Part shown: piece after piece, positions 16,834 through 25,402 of the stretch
Layout: each line of letters opens with the position of its first letter
Position numbering within the stretch: position 1 is the first letter of the stretch
Source: Bacillus xiapuensis
GTDB taxonomy: Bacteria > Bacillota > Bacilli > Bacillales > Domibacillaceae
Assembly (NCBI RefSeq): GCF_002797355.1
Contig: NZ_KZ454939.1
Location: 1,397,828 to 1,461,827 of the forward strand
Length of the DNA: 64,000 nt
Reading direction: 5' to 3'
Notes under the pieces: model-generated
Seen by the model: only the letters and a program-made list of their open reading frames with translations
What the model was told of the DNA's origin: nothing
Databases searched by the model: none
Made by a program: the position numbers and the translations under genes

Positions 16834-17418
16834 TCAAGGTTTCGCTTGGTAAATCAACCAGTCTTCTGAATGATTAATATTGATGAAGTCCTTTTGCTGA
16901 TCAGGAAAGGCAACGGTCTTTACGGCTGCTTGCTTTAATAAAGCCATCATGCTTCTTTTTTTATTCTGTAAAAGCTGCGTGATAACAGGGAAGTTTCTGC
17001 GATGATATAATGCTGCCAGCGTTTGAAATTTAGAGGATTGGACGGGAACAATTACATCGCAGTTCTTATTTTCCGTATAGCGCAGCATGTGTTTCACAAA
17101 GTCAGCTGTAACAAATGGCATATCACTTGCCAAGATGAAAAACCAATCCGCTTCTACCTTGGACATAACATTATGCAGCGCAAACAGCGGCCCTTGAAAA
17201 GCCTCCCCTTCCTTTTCTGTTATGATTTCTGCCTCGCTTTCCTGAAAACGAGGCGCAAGCTGAGTATTGGTTGAAATGATGAGAGGATCAAGCGACTGAG
17301 CTTTGAATGCCAGCAAACTGTGCTGATAGAAATATTTCCCTTGGTACATTTCAAACATTTTAGGTTTGCCGTAACGGGATGACTGTCCGCCGGCTAATAC
17401 AACGCCTGCTATTTTCAT
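16834..17418 (-). CDS. mobA: Molybdenum cofactor guanylyltransferase MobA
   Basis: The 194-residue nucleotidyltransferase has the signature [13 protein letters not shown] at the N terminus and the metal-binding ASDMPF near residue 98. MobA joins GMP to molybdopterin, giving the guanine dinucleotide form used by bis-MGD enzymes such as the formate dehydrogenase in this window. AGGAGGT precedes the ATG. It heads the mobA-moaC minus-strand operon and is divergent from moeB. Confidence 0.93.
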   Translation of the reverse strand: MKIAGVVLAGGQSSRYGKPKMFEMYQGKYFYQHSLLAFKAQSLDPLIISTNTQLAPRFQESEAEIITEKEGEAFQGPLFALHNVMSKVEADWFFILASDMPFVTADFVKHMLRYTENKNCDVIVPVQSSKFQTLAALYHRRNFPVITQLLQNKKRSMMALLKQAAVKTVAFPDQQKDFININHSEDWLIYQAKP

Positions 17419-17506
17419 TTTGACCTCCTTCTGTGCCGGTTTGGCATGTTTATCGCTTTACATGAAATGCTGCCGCAAATAACCGTTTTTTCATTATAAA
17501 TTGTGG

Positions 17507-17718
17507 TATACTGAACGGTGCATCATCTCCTTGATGCACCGCCTGATCGGACCATGCAGATCGGCGGCCATTCTGAGGATCAATTCCATGGAAATCAATG
17601 ATTAGATCTTCAGGAAGCTGCTCGGATTTTATTATAATAGCATAGATCCATTGTTTGTATCTTTATGGAACATCCGTCTCATTTAGGGGACATTAATAGA
17701 AGAAAGGAAGACCCGTCA
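17507..17718 (+). promoter_or_regulatory. Promoter and structured leader of the moeB operon
   Basis: A TATACT with an upstream TG at 17503-17512 is the likely -10. The transcript would carry a leader of about 200 nt with three hairpins: GGTGCATCA / TGATGCACC (17517-17540), CCGCC-T-GATC / GATCGGCGG (17539-17567), and CTGAGGATC / GATCTTCAG (17573-17613) enclosing the palindrome TTCCATGGAA. Hairpins 1 and 2 share two bases. The layout suggests a regulatory RNA in front of cofactor genes, but I cannot match it to the molybdenum cofactor riboswitch by eye. Confidence 0.5.
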
Positions 17719-18735
17719 GTGACAGAAAGGTATTCACGTCAGCAGCTATTCGCGCCTATCGGGAATAGCGGACAAGCAAAAATCAGAAAGAAGCATGCAC
17801 TCGTGATCGGCGCCGGAGCATTAGGAAGCGCAAATGCGGAAGCTTTAGTGCGGGCGGGCGTCGGCAAACTGACCATTATCGACCGCGACTACGTTGAATG
17901 GAGCAACCTGCAGCGGCAACAGCTGTACAGCGAACAAGATGCGAAAGAGCAGCTGCCTAAGGCCGTCGCTGCCGAAAAACGCCTCAAGAGAATCAACACA
18001 GATGTCGAAGTCAACGGGATGATTATGGATGCCGGAGCCGGCAATCTGGAGCCTTTAGTAAAGGATGCAGATGTCATCATGGATGGAAGCGATAATTTCG
18101 ACATTCGCTTTATCGTGAACGATCTAGCGCAGAAGCATCGCGTGCCCTGGGTGTACGGGTCATGTGTCGGAAGCTTTGGAGCAACCTGTACGATCATACC
18201 TGAGAAAACGCCGTGCCTCCAATGTATTCTGAAGGCTGTTCCTGCTTCAGGGGCAACTTGTGATACAGCCGGCATCATCAGTCCAACGGTTCAAATGGTG
18301 GCCGCTTATCAAGTGGCGGAAGCGTTAAAATTATTGGCTGAGGACTTTTCTGCCCTTAGAGGGACGTTTTTAACCTTTGATGTATGGAAGAATCAGCACT
18401 ATGCGATCAACCTGCAAAAGGTGAAAGATGAGCATTGCCCTTCCTGCGGAAAAGAGGCTGTTTATCCTTATTTGACTTATGATCATCAAACAAAGACAGA
18501 TAGCCTGTGCGGAAGAAATACCGTGCAAATTCGGCCGGCCAAGCCCGTACAATATGATTTTGCGCGCTTGAAACAGCAATTGAAAATGCAGGGGAAAGTC
18601 GAGTATAATTCTTATTTGCTGTCCTGTCAGCTGGAGCATCACCGTCTTGTCATCTTTCAAGGAGGACGCGTGCTGATTCATGGAACCAGCGATATTCAGG
18701 AAGCGAAGAGCATCTATTACCGGCTGCTCGGATAA
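17719..18735 (+). CDS. moeB: Molybdopterin-synthase adenylyltransferase MoeB
   Basis: The product has about 338 residues. It shows the E1-like/ThiF fold: YSRQQLFAPIG, nucleotide-binding VIGAGALGSANAEALVRAGVG, DRDYVEWSNLQRQ, DGSDNFDIRFIVND, and zinc cysteine pairs CLQC and CPSC. MoeB adenylates the C-terminal glycine of MoaD. The GTG at 17719 has AAAGGAAG 8 bp upstream and gives the usual family length; a longer frame from 17665 would run into the leader. The C-terminal tail (after about residue 250) is a smaller rhodanese-like or linker region. Confidence 0.92.
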   Translation: MTERYSRQQLFAPIGNSGQAKIRKKHALVIGAGALGSANAEALVRAGVGKLTIIDRDYVEWSNLQRQQLYSEQDAKEQLPKAVAAEKRLKRINTDVEVNGMIMDAGAGNLEPLVKDADVIMDGSDNFDIRFIVNDLAQKHRVPWVYGSCVGSFGATCTIIPEKTPCLQCILKAVPASGATCDTAGIISPTVQMVAAYQVAEALKLLAEDFSALRGTFLTFDVWKNQHYAINLQKVKDEHCPSCGKEAVYPYLTYDHQTKTDSLCGRNTVQIRPAKPVQYDFARLKQQLKMQGKVEYNSYLLSCQLEHHRLVIFQGGRVLIHGTSDIQEAKSIYYRLLG

Positions 18736-18876
18736 AGGGCCCCGCAATGGTCGGAAGTTCTTTCATCCTCCGCGGTTTGTTCGTTGAACATATCGCGCAT
18801 TAAGGCGCCGTGATCCCCGCTCCATTCTTAAAGGGGGAAAAGGATGTAGCATCTGAGATAAGGAAGTGATTGTCTT

Positions 18877-19392
18877 TTGGCCAAGCCATGTTTTATTTTG
18901 CAAGTGGTAGGATTCCAAAACAGCGGGAAGACAACATTAATGGAAAAGCTGATTGCCAGAACTTCTCAGCATGGACTGATCCCCGCCTCGATCAAACATC
19001 ATGGGCATGGAGGGGTTCCCGACCAAACACTCGAACTCAAAGACAGTGCTCGCCATCAGCGGGCAGGAGCGATGATCGCGGGTGTCGAAGGGGAAGGGGT
19101 CTGGCAATTCACAATGAAACAGGCTCACTTTAGCCTGAAGGAATGTCTGAGGCTGTACCAAACCTTTTCCGTTGATGTTATATTGATTGAAGGATACAAG
19201 CAAGCCGATTATCCTAAAGCAGTGCTCCTGCGCAATGAGGAGGATCTTTGCTTGCTTGATTCCTTAACAAATATTCAGTGCGTCATCTGCTGGAAGGCAC
19301 TGGATGATCCGAATCTGGAGAAATATCCCGTCTTTCTTTTGAAAGAAGAGGAGCAATATATGAACTTTTTAATGGAGATTGTGAGGAATTGA
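18877..19392 (+). CDS. mobB: Molybdopterin-guanine dinucleotide biosynthesis protein MobB
   Basis: The 171-residue P-loop protein has the Walker A motif GFQNSGKTTLMEKL, ASIKHHGHGG with conserved histidines, and ILIEGYKQADYPKA. MobB binds GTP and helps MobA. The start is TTG at 18877 with AAGGAAGTG 8 bp upstream. In Bacillus subtilis moeA lies between moeB and mobB; here only 141 non-coding bases separate them. Confidence 0.92.
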   Translation: MAKPCFILQVVGFQNSGKTTLMEKLIARTSQHGLIPASIKHHGHGGVPDQTLELKDSARHQRAGAMIAGVEGEGVWQFTMKQAHFSLKECLRLYQTFSVDVILIEGYKQADYPKAVLLRNEEDLCLLDSLTNIQCVICWKALDDPNLEKYPVFLLKEEEQYMNFLMEIVRN

Positions 19393-19393
19393 C

Positions 19394-19861
19394 ATGGAAC
19401 CATCTTTATTCGAAATTACGGACAAACCGATTTCAGCTGAAGAGGTTACTCAAAAGGTAGCCCGCAGAGAGGCTGGGGCGATCACCGCATTTATAGGAAC
19501 AGTGAGAGAGTTTACAAAGGGAAAGAAAACGCTTTTTCTGGAGTATCAAGCGTATGTTCCGATGGCGATTAAAATGTTTGAACAAATCGCTAAAGAAAGC
19601 AAAGAAAAATGGCCGGAAGCTCAAATGGCGATCACTCATCGCATCGGCCGCTTGGATATATCGGATATCGCTGTTGTCATTGCGGTGTCCTCACCTCATC
19701 GCAAGACGGCCTATGAAGCGAATGAATACGCAATTGAACGCATTAAACAAATCGTTCCAATTTGGAAGAAAGAGCATTGGGAAGACGGGACTGAATGGAT
19801 AGGGGATCAATTGGAAAACGTCCCTTATCCGAACGGAAAACCCGATGGGGAAGGATGGTAA
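19394..19861 (+). CDS. moaE: Molybdopterin synthase catalytic subunit MoaE
   Basis: The 155-residue protein shows MoaE features: AGAITAFIGTVREFTKGKKTLFLEYQ, the HRIGRLDISDIAVVIAVSSPHR segment, and KEHWEDGTEWIGDQ near the end with the catalytic lysine region. It inserts sulfur from MoaD into the precursor to form molybdopterin. It starts one base after the mobB stop codon, which suggests translational coupling. Confidence 0.95.
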   Translation: MEPSLFEITDKPISAEEVTQKVARREAGAITAFIGTVREFTKGKKTLFLEYQAYVPMAIKMFEQIAKESKEKWPEAQMAITHRIGRLDISDIAVVIAVSSPHRKTAYEANEYAIERIKQIVPIWKKEHWEDGTEWIGDQLENVPYPNGKPDGEGW

Positions 19862-19863
19862 AT

Positions 19864-20097
19864 ATGATTAAGGTATTATTATTTGCCCACTTGCAAGAGG
19901 AAGCAGGTGCGAGTGAACTAACATTGGAAGAAGCCGGAATGAGTGTGGCTCAGCTTAAAAAGCATTTAGAAGAAGGCTATCAGCTCTCCTCACTGGATCA
20001 AGTGATGATAGCGATTAATGAAAATTTTGCGCCGGAAGAAGAAATCGTGCAGGACGGTGATACGGTTGCATTGATTCCTCCGGTAAGCGGCGGCTGA
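19864..20097 (+). CDS. moaD: Molybdopterin synthase sulfur carrier subunit MoaD
   Basis: The 77-residue ubiquitin-like protein ends in the required Gly-Gly (IPPVSGG), the site that MoeB adenylates and that carries the thiocarboxylate. Other typical parts are VLLFAHLQEEAG and MIAINENFAPEEEIVQDGD. The ATG at 19864 lies two bases after the moaE stop with GGGGAAGG upstream. Confidence 0.95.
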   Translation: MIKVLLFAHLQEEAGASELTLEEAGMSVAQLKKHLEEGYQLSSLDQVMIAINENFAPEEEIVQDGDTVALIPPVSGG

Positions 20098-20145
20098 TTA
20101 GAAAGTTCTGCCGCAAACGGACGGCAGTGAGAGGTGGACAGAAGT

Positions 20146-21231
20146 TTGAATATACTCATAACAGGAGCAACAGGATTTTTAGGAGCCAAGCTAGTGACAA
20201 AATTGCTGGAGGATGGGCACCAAGTTTATGCGCTGGTCAGAAATGAGCGGAAGTTCAGCGCGCTATTGGAAAAAATCGAGAAGACATACCGCGGTCACCT
20301 TTTCCCGGTAAAAGGTGACCTAACAGAAGAATATCTGGGAATCGATCCCAGCGTACGTCAGCCGCTGATTGGAAAGTTGGATGCAGTTTATCATACAGCG
20401 GCAATCTTATCCTTCGATGAACGTCAGCGCGAACAATCCTTTGCGATGAATGTGGAGGGAACGAGGCGTGCATTAGACTTAGCAAAGCTTGTTCAAGCTA
20501 AGAAATTCATTCAAGTCAGCACCGCCTATACTCTTGGAAAGCGCACTGAGGGAGTCGAAGCGTTATATCCGCTTGATTCTGTTTTTACGAATTCCTATGA
20601 AGAAAGCAAGTGCCATGCGGAGCATGTGGCGATGTCCTATCTCGATTTCTTTGATGTGATGATTATGCGCCCGGCTATCATAATCGGAGATTCAAATACC
20701 GGGGAAGCGGACACAGCATTTGGCCTGTACGGCATTTTGCGCACGTTGGAGGTCTTAAAGAAAAGAGCAGCGAAAAAAATGTCTCATGATCAAACCGTGT
20801 TTCATTTGCTGATGGATCAAGAGGCCACATCCAATATCGTTCCGGTCGATTATGTTGCGAAAGTGCTAGCGCTAGGACTGCATCATGGTGAAAGCGGCGG
20901 CATTTACAATATTATCAACCCGGCACCCCCTACAAATCAAGAGGTGCTGGAGGTAGCAAAGCAGGTGTTAGATTTTGATGCTGTGCAAATTTGGCCTTAC
21001 GAGAAAAAAACGGATCTTTCTTTCGTTGAACAGAAGCTGAACGAACCGCTAGAAGTTTTTAAAGATTACTTGAACCGTTCGATTGCTTTTGACGATCGTC
21101 ATACTAGAGAATTGCTTCATAAGAACGGAGAAGGTGCTTTTCAAATGGACTTGGATATGCTGAAAAGAATTATCCGCGGCTTTCATCACCGCCGGATGAA
21201 ACAGTCAAACGAAGGGCTAATCCGCGCATAA
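20146..21231 (+). CDS. Extended SDR-family NAD(P)-dependent oxidoreductase
   Basis: The product of about 361 residues has the cofactor motif ITGATGFLGAKL at the N terminus. Catalytic Ser/Tyr/Lys lie in VSTAYTLG and NSYEESKCHAE, and the domain resembles NAD_binding_4 / thioester-reductase-like members. The substrate is unknown. The TTG at 20146 has GAGAGGTGG 8 bp upstream. It lies 48 bp after moaD, but no link to cofactor synthesis is evident. Terminator-like hairpins follow. Confidence 0.85.
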   Translation: MNILITGATGFLGAKLVTKLLEDGHQVYALVRNERKFSALLEKIEKTYRGHLFPVKGDLTEEYLGIDPSVRQPLIGKLDAVYHTAAILSFDERQREQSFAMNVEGTRRALDLAKLVQAKKFIQVSTAYTLGKRTEGVEALYPLDSVFTNSYEESKCHAEHVAMSYLDFFDVMIMRPAIIIGDSNTGEADTAFGLYGILRTLEVLKKRAAKKMSHDQTVFHLLMDQEATSNIVPVDYVAKVLALGLHHGESGGIYNIINPAPPTNQEVLEVAKQVLDFDAVQIWPYEKKTDLSFVEQKLNEPLEVFKDYLNRSIAFDDRHTRELLHKNGEGAFQMDLDMLKRIIRGFHHRRMKQSNEGLIRA

Positions 21232-21298
21232 CATCATGAGCCGCTTTGTGCGCCCGTTCGAATCTCGAATGTTTGGAAATTAATAAAGAATAATCAAG

Positions 21299-21368
21299 CC
21301 AAAGGAGCTGTCAGCATGTGAGTGGACGGCTCCTTTGCCGCCTGCAAGCCGCATAATGCGGTTTTTTT
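21299..21368 (+). terminator. Two terminator-like hairpins after the SDR gene
   Basis: CAAAGGAGC / GGCTCCTTTG forms a stem at about 21299-21340. A short CCGC-ATAAT-GCGG hairpin follows directly with seven T residues near 21350-21368. The second is the likely terminator. Confidence 0.65.
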
Positions 21369-21436
21369 GCCGGAAGAGGAACAAAGGAATTATTTAACTG
21401 TGTCAATCACTTAACGACAGTAAAGGGTGATCTATT

Positions 21437-21585
21437 TATGGTCTTGGCTGCGATTACTCTAGATGCATCTATTGGAACAACAGGGTGAGCCTACTAAAAT
21501 TACCGAAGGATACTTTGGCGTTCGTTCGCAGGAATCCCCCACTTCAAACGACCCGTAAGGTTGTTAAGTGGGAGCCGTTCAATTA
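21437..21585 (+). mobile_element. Right-end relic of an IS200/IS605 (IS1341-type) element
   Basis: The block contains TTTGGCGTTCGTTCGCAGG, then GGAATCCCCCACTTCAAACG, then a hairpin (CCCACTT.. 21538-21553 / GGTTGTTAAGTGGG 21559-21572) and a TTCAA end at 21578-21582. This is the characteristic right end of tnpB-carrying IS605-family elements, where the tnpB-overlapping guide RNA scaffold lies. No intact tnpA or tnpB is present; a short VLAAITLDASIGTTG frame just before may be the degraded tnpB end. The recognition is from memory of the element class, without a search. Confidence 0.65.
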
Positions 21586-21769
21586 TCATTCGTGTATACT
21601 GGAAAGAACGGCGATTTCTATCTATTGTTTCATTGGGAAAAGATGCAGCACTGAATTTGATTTCTTGAATTCTGCAGATGAGTTCTAAATTATTCATTTG
21701 CCGTTTTCTGTTCTCGCTTTAAGGGAAATATAGTATCTAGCCAGCATTCAGACGGAGGAGGAACCTGAA

Positions 21770-22291
21770 GTGAAACCGATCCGTGACCATATTAAAAAAG
21801 GTTTAGATGTGCTATTTGTCGGCTTTAACCCGAGTCTCCGTTCAGGAGAAACGGGGCATCATTTTGCCAATCCGACGAATCGATTCTGGACCATTCTTCA
21901 CCAGTCGGGACTAACACCGAAAAAATACACAGCGCTGGAAGATGAGCGGCTTTTAGACTTAGGATTCGGTCTTACCAATATCGTGTCCCGACCGACGAAA
22001 GGCGCGCAAGATATTACGAAGGAAGAATATGAAAGCGGCAGAGTAGAATTGAAAAAGAAAATCGCTTATTATCGTCCGAGAATTGTCTGCTTTGTCGGCA
22101 AGGGGGTCTATCAGCAATTCAGCGGCAAAAGAAAAGTGGACTGGGGAAAGCAAGCTGATTCTGTTGTTGCGGGAACTATCGATTTCGTTGCCCCTTCATC
22201 AAGCGGTTTAGTACGGATGAAAACAGATGAAATCGCGGCGATTTATCACGAGCTTGCGCGCATGCTGGCCTCTTTAAGAAATCAATCATAA
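21770..22291 (+). CDS. mug: G/U mismatch-specific DNA glycosylase (Mug/TDG family)
   Basis: The 173-residue protein has both family motifs: GFNPSLRSGETGHHFANPTNRFW (active-site Asn, from about residue 18) and the C-terminal PSSSGLVRM intercalation motif. GLTNIVSRPTKGA is also typical. It removes uracil or thymine from G mismatches at the start of base excision repair. The GTG start has GGAGGAGG upstream. It forms a pair with the next membrane protein gene, 19 bp downstream. Confidence 0.93.
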   Translation: MKPIRDHIKKGLDVLFVGFNPSLRSGETGHHFANPTNRFWTILHQSGLTPKKYTALEDERLLDLGFGLTNIVSRPTKGAQDITKEEYESGRVELKKKIAYYRPRIVCFVGKGVYQQFSGKRKVDWGKQADSVVAGTIDFVAPSSSGLVRMKTDEIAAIYHELARMLASLRNQS

Positions 22292-22310
22292 AAGGAGAAG
22301 AAGAGCCTAT

Positions 22311-22793
22311 ATGTCTATCGTTGTATGGACGGCCATCGTCCTGTTATTTGTCTTGAGCTTTCTCGGTTTGATTTTCCCGGTTATTCCCGGTATTTTCGTC
22401 CTTTGGGGCGGTTTTATCCTTTATTACTTCGGTATAAGCCGAGAAGAGCTTTCCGTTATTTTTTGGGCAGGGATGGTGCTGTTAACCATCTTTATCGTTC
22501 TGTCTGATCTATTGGCAAACAGTTATTTTGTGAAGAAATACGGCGGCTCCAAATGGGGGGAGCGGGTGGCAACGCTTGCTGTGATTGTAGGATCCTTTAT
22601 TACACCGCCATTCGGAATCTTGTATGTGCCGTTTTTCGCTGTGCTGATGACCGAATGGTTTATTCAAAAGGATGCGAAGCAGGCATTCAAAGTTGGTTTT
22701 GCTACGTTTGTCGGTTTTTTAAGCGGAACGCTTGCCAAGTTTCTCATTCAAGCCATCATGATCATTTGGTTTATTCTTGAAGCGATTTTTTAA
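22311..22793 (+). CDS. DUF456 membrane protein
   Basis: The 160-residue protein has four to five hydrophobic segments and the DUF456 pattern: LGLIFPVIPGIFVLWGGF near the N terminus, DLLANSYFVKKYGGSKWG and GSFITPPFGILYVPFF in the middle. The family is conserved in bacilli (YqgC-like), with unknown function. AAAGGAGAAG precedes the ATG. It is probably co-transcribed with mug. Confidence 0.85.
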   Translation: MSIVVWTAIVLLFVLSFLGLIFPVIPGIFVLWGGFILYYFGISREELSVIFWAGMVLLTIFIVLSDLLANSYFVKKYGGSKWGERVATLAVIVGSFITPPFGILYVPFFAVLMTEWFIQKDAKQAFKVGFATFVGFLSGTLAKFLIQAIMIIWFILEAIF

Positions 22794-22888
22794 TGGACAA
22801 TATGAGAAAACAGCGCCCTGTGAGAGTAGCAGCGCGCTGTTTGTCGGCTTGCGTTTCTTTTACAATCGGCTATTGGCCATTCCTTTTT

Positions 22889-22919
22889 TTGCGATAACTA
22901 TTTATAATCGGTATAGTTA
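22889..22919 (+). promoter_or_regulatory. modA promoter with overlapping inverted repeat
   Basis: TTGCGA (22889-22894), a 17-bp spacer and TATAGT (22912-22917) form a good vegetative promoter. A perfect repeat TAACTAT (22895-22901) / ATAGTTA (22913-22919) covers the spacer and -10. That is where a repressor would act. The dyad is reminiscent of ModE operators; no modE gene is in the window. Confidence 0.55.
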
Positions 22920-22942
22920 GTAGGTAAGAAAGGGAGAAAAAA

Positions 22943-23734
22943 ATGAAAAAATCTATTCAATTATTTCTTTTCCTGCTGCTGTTAGTGATCCTGTCCGGCT
23001 GTTTTTCTAAAGAAGAGACAGCGCGGAGTACGGACAAGCAGGAACGTGTGGAATTAACCGTTTCGGCGGCAGCCAGTTTACAAAATGCGCTACTTGAAGT
23101 GAAGAAGGAGTTTGAAAAGGAGCATCCTGATATTATGGTCACATTTAATTTTGGGGGATCAGGCGCGCTGAAGCAGCAAATCTCCCAAGGTGCTCCGGCG
23201 GATCTTTTTCTCTCAGCTGCTGAGGATCAATTTGATGAATTGGTGAAAGAAGAGCTGATCGATAAAGAGAACGCGACAGATCTAGTCTCTAATGAATTAG
23301 TGCTGATTGTTCCGGCATCATCGAAAAAAGATATTCAAACGTTTCACGATATAACGGAAACAGAGCGGTTCGCGCTTGGAACTCCGGAAACAGTGCCCGC
23401 GGGCAAATATGCTAAGCAAGCATTGAAAAGCTTAAACATTTGGCAGAAAATTGAAAACCGCGCCGTTTATGCTAAAGATGTCCGCCAAGTGCTAACATAC
23501 GTAGAAACTGGCAATGCCGATGCCGGTATTGTATACAAGACGGATGCTCAGATTTCATCAAAAGTGAAACTCGCTGATACAGCGAAGAAAGAAACTCATG
23601 ATCCGATTATTTACCCGGCTGGAATCGTCAGCCATACTTCTTATCCGCAGGAAGCGAAGCAATTTTATCAATTTCTCCAAGCGCAAAAGTCGATGGAGAT
23701 TTTCGAAAAGTACGGATTCAAAGGGCTGACATAA
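22943..23734 (+). CDS. modA: Molybdate ABC transporter substrate-binding lipoprotein ModA
   Basis: The 263-residue precursor has a lipoprotein signal ending at LSGC (Cys 20). ModA motifs follow: LTVSAAASLQNAL, FNFGGSGALKQQISQGAPADLFLSA, GTPETVPAGKYAKQAL, and VLTYVETGNADAGIVYKTDA. It binds molybdate outside the membrane and passes it to ModB. AAGAAAGGGAG precedes the ATG. The position after the cofactor genes supplies the metal for that pathway. Confidence 0.94.
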   Translation: MKKSIQLFLFLLLLVILSGCFSKEETARSTDKQERVELTVSAAASLQNALLEVKKEFEKEHPDIMVTFNFGGSGALKQQISQGAPADLFLSAAEDQFDELVKEELIDKENATDLVSNELVLIVPASSKKDIQTFHDITETERFALGTPETVPAGKYAKQALKSLNIWQKIENRAVYAKDVRQVLTYVETGNADAGIVYKTDAQISSKVKLADTAKKETHDPIIYPAGIVSHTSYPQEAKQFYQFLQAQKSMEIFEKYGFKGLT

Positions 23735-23738
23735 TCTC

Positions 23739-24398
23739 ATGCTAGACAATTTTTGGTCACCGGTTCGTCTGTCCGTTGAAATTGCCTCCGTTTCTGCTCT
23801 TATTGTGTTTATTGCAGGAATCTGTCTGGGCAGAATGATGGCCAACCGGACGTTTAAAGGCAAGCTTGTTTTGGAAACTGTCATGTTGCTGCCCTTGGTG
23901 CTTCCGCCAACGGTAGTTGGATTTCTTTTAATCATTGTTTTTGGGAAGAATAGTTTCATCGGGCAAGTGATGGAGTGGATCTTTCATCAGCCTGTGATGT
24001 TTACATGGTGGGCGGCGGTGATCGCCTCTACTGTTGTCGCTTTTCCGCTGATGTATCAATCCGCTAAAGCAGGGTTTGAAGCGATCGACATGGATATTGA
24101 GGAGGCAGCGCGTGTAGACGGTGCGAGCGAGCTTAAAGTTTTTCTGTTTGTTTCTATTCCGCTTGCATTAAAGTCCATTGCTTCTGGCGCCATTCTAAGC
24201 TTTACTAGGGCTTTGGGAGAATTTGGGGCGACGCTGATGTTTGCGGGAAATCTTCCTGGAAGAACCCAAACGGCTCCGCTAGCTATTTATACAGCGATGG
24301 AAACAGGCGATATGCGAATGGCCTGGATGTGGGTGGTCTGTATGGTGAGCCTTTCCTTTATTCTGCTGCTTTTTGTACATATGATGAGAAGGCCGTGA
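23739..24398 (+). CDS. modB: Molybdate ABC transporter permease ModB
   Basis: The 219-residue protein has about five membrane segments and the ABC permease signature EAARVDGASELKVFLFVSIPLA, plus FTRALGEFGATLMFAGN near 165-180, both typical of ModB. It starts five bases after modA. No ATPase gene (modC) follows; a terminator comes directly after the stop. The ATPase must come from elsewhere in the genome, as in other bacilli with a two-gene mod operon. Confidence 0.93.
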   Translation: MLDNFWSPVRLSVEIASVSALIVFIAGICLGRMMANRTFKGKLVLETVMLLPLVLPPTVVGFLLIIVFGKNSFIGQVMEWIFHQPVMFTWWAAVIASTVVAFPLMYQSAKAGFEAIDMDIEEAARVDGASELKVFLFVSIPLALKSIASGAILSFTRALGEFGATLMFAGNLPGRTQTAPLAIYTAMETGDMRMAWMWVVCMVSLSFILLLFVHMMRRP

Positions 24399-24400
24399 AC

Positions 24401-24438
24401 AAAAACCGCTGCGATTGCCGAGATCGCAGCGGTTTTTT
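24401..24438 (+). terminator. Terminator of modAB
   Basis: A 15-bp perfect stem AAAAACCGCTGCGAT (24401-24415) / ATCGCAGCGGTTTTT (24422-24436), ending in T residues. Confidence 0.93.
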
Positions 24439-24450
24439 CTTATCTCTCTG

Positions 24451-24481
24451 TTGACCCTAACGTTGCGTTATACTTTATTGT
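24451..24481 (+). promoter_or_regulatory. MerR-type promoter and operator
   Basis: TTGACC (24451-24456) and TATTGT (24476-24481) are separated by 19 bp, the long spacer typical of MerR-activated promoters. The dyad TAACG-TTG-CGTTA (24458-24470) sits between them. It lies directly before the MerR/TipAS gene, which points to autoactivation. Confidence 0.7.
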
Positions 24482-24505
24482 TAGAAATGAAGGGGGGCAT
24501 AAGCA

Positions 24506-25234
24506 TTGAAGGTGAAAGAGGTAGCTGACTTGGCCGGGATTAGTGTCCGTACCTTGCACCATTATGATGAAATTGGATTATTAGTTCCGGACCAAGTCAC
24601 AGCAGCAGGTTATCGCGTTTATTCCGAAGATAACTTGGAGACGCTTCAGCAAATTCTTTTTTTCAAGGAACTGGACTTTCCTTTAAAGAAAATTAAAGAA
24701 ATGATCAATAATCCGGCATTTGATCGAAAAGAAGCTCTTCGGCTGCATCGGAAAATGCTGTTGGAAAAACGGCACAGAATAGACCGCTTGCTAAAGATGG
24801 TTGATCAAACCATTCAATATATGAAAGGAGAAATCGACATGACCCATAAAGAAAAATTCGCGGGCTTTGATTTTAGCGCCAATCCCTATGAGCAAGAAGC
24901 CAGGGAGCGCTGGGGAGACCAAGCAGTCGAAACAGCCAGCGAAAAAATCAGCCAGCTGACGGAGGCAGAACATGAACATTTAGCAGATCTGTGGAATAGC
25001 ATGGCCTCTCTTCGTCACCATTCGCCAGCATCGAAAGAAGCTCAGGAAGCGATGAAAGCATGGTATGGCCTTCTGAACAAAATAGGAAATTATTCACTGG
25101 AGGCCTTTAAAGGGCTGGGGCAGCTGTATGTGGCGGACGAACGGTTCAGGAAGAATATTGATCAATTCGGTGAAGGATTCGCGGGCTTCTTGAAGGAAGC
25201 CATGGAAATTTACGCGGAAGAAAATAAACAATAA
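24506..25234 (+). CDS. MerR-family regulator with TipAS drug-binding domain (Mta-like)
   Basis: The 242-residue protein has a MerR DNA-binding domain ([20 protein letters not shown], residues 2-70), a dimerisation coiled coil (about 75-110) and a C-terminal TipAS domain beginning near residue 125. Size and layout match Mta of Bacillus subtilis and TipAL, which activate multidrug efflux genes when an antibiotic binds TipAS. No efflux gene is adjacent, so targets other than itself are unknown. The start is TTG with AGGGGGG 8 bp upstream. Confidence 0.88.
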   Translation: MKVKEVADLAGISVRTLHHYDEIGLLVPDQVTAAGYRVYSEDNLETLQQILFFKELDFPLKKIKEMINNPAFDRKEALRLHRKMLLEKRHRIDRLLKMVDQTIQYMKGEIDMTHKEKFAGFDFSANPYEQEARERWGDQAVETASEKISQLTEAEHEHLADLWNSMASLRHHSPASKEAQEAMKAWYGLLNKIGNYSLEAFKGLGQLYVADERFRKNIDQFGEGFAGFLKEAMEIYAEENKQ

Positions 25235-25316
25235 TTATATTATGTTAACTTATATTTCTGATTTGTTCAGCAAGATGGGGCCCCTGTGCCCGGCGGCTGT
25301 GCTGGTATGACATTTA

Positions 25317-25372
25317 TCATGTTCCGTACATGACGGGTGCTACTGCAAATTTTCATTTCCTTTCTCTATAAT
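25317..25372 (+). promoter_or_regulatory. des promoter with candidate DesR operator
   Basis: A perfect repeat TCATGT-TCCGT-ACATGA (25317-25333) lies upstream of TATAAT (25367-25372). A second, less regular ATGACAT / ATCAT dyad overlaps its left end, in line with the tandem DesR sites of Bacillus des promoters. Phospho-DesR would bind here at low temperature. Confidence 0.65.
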
Positions 25373-25402
25373 AAAATCATCAATGATGGAAGGGAAATGA
25401 AT

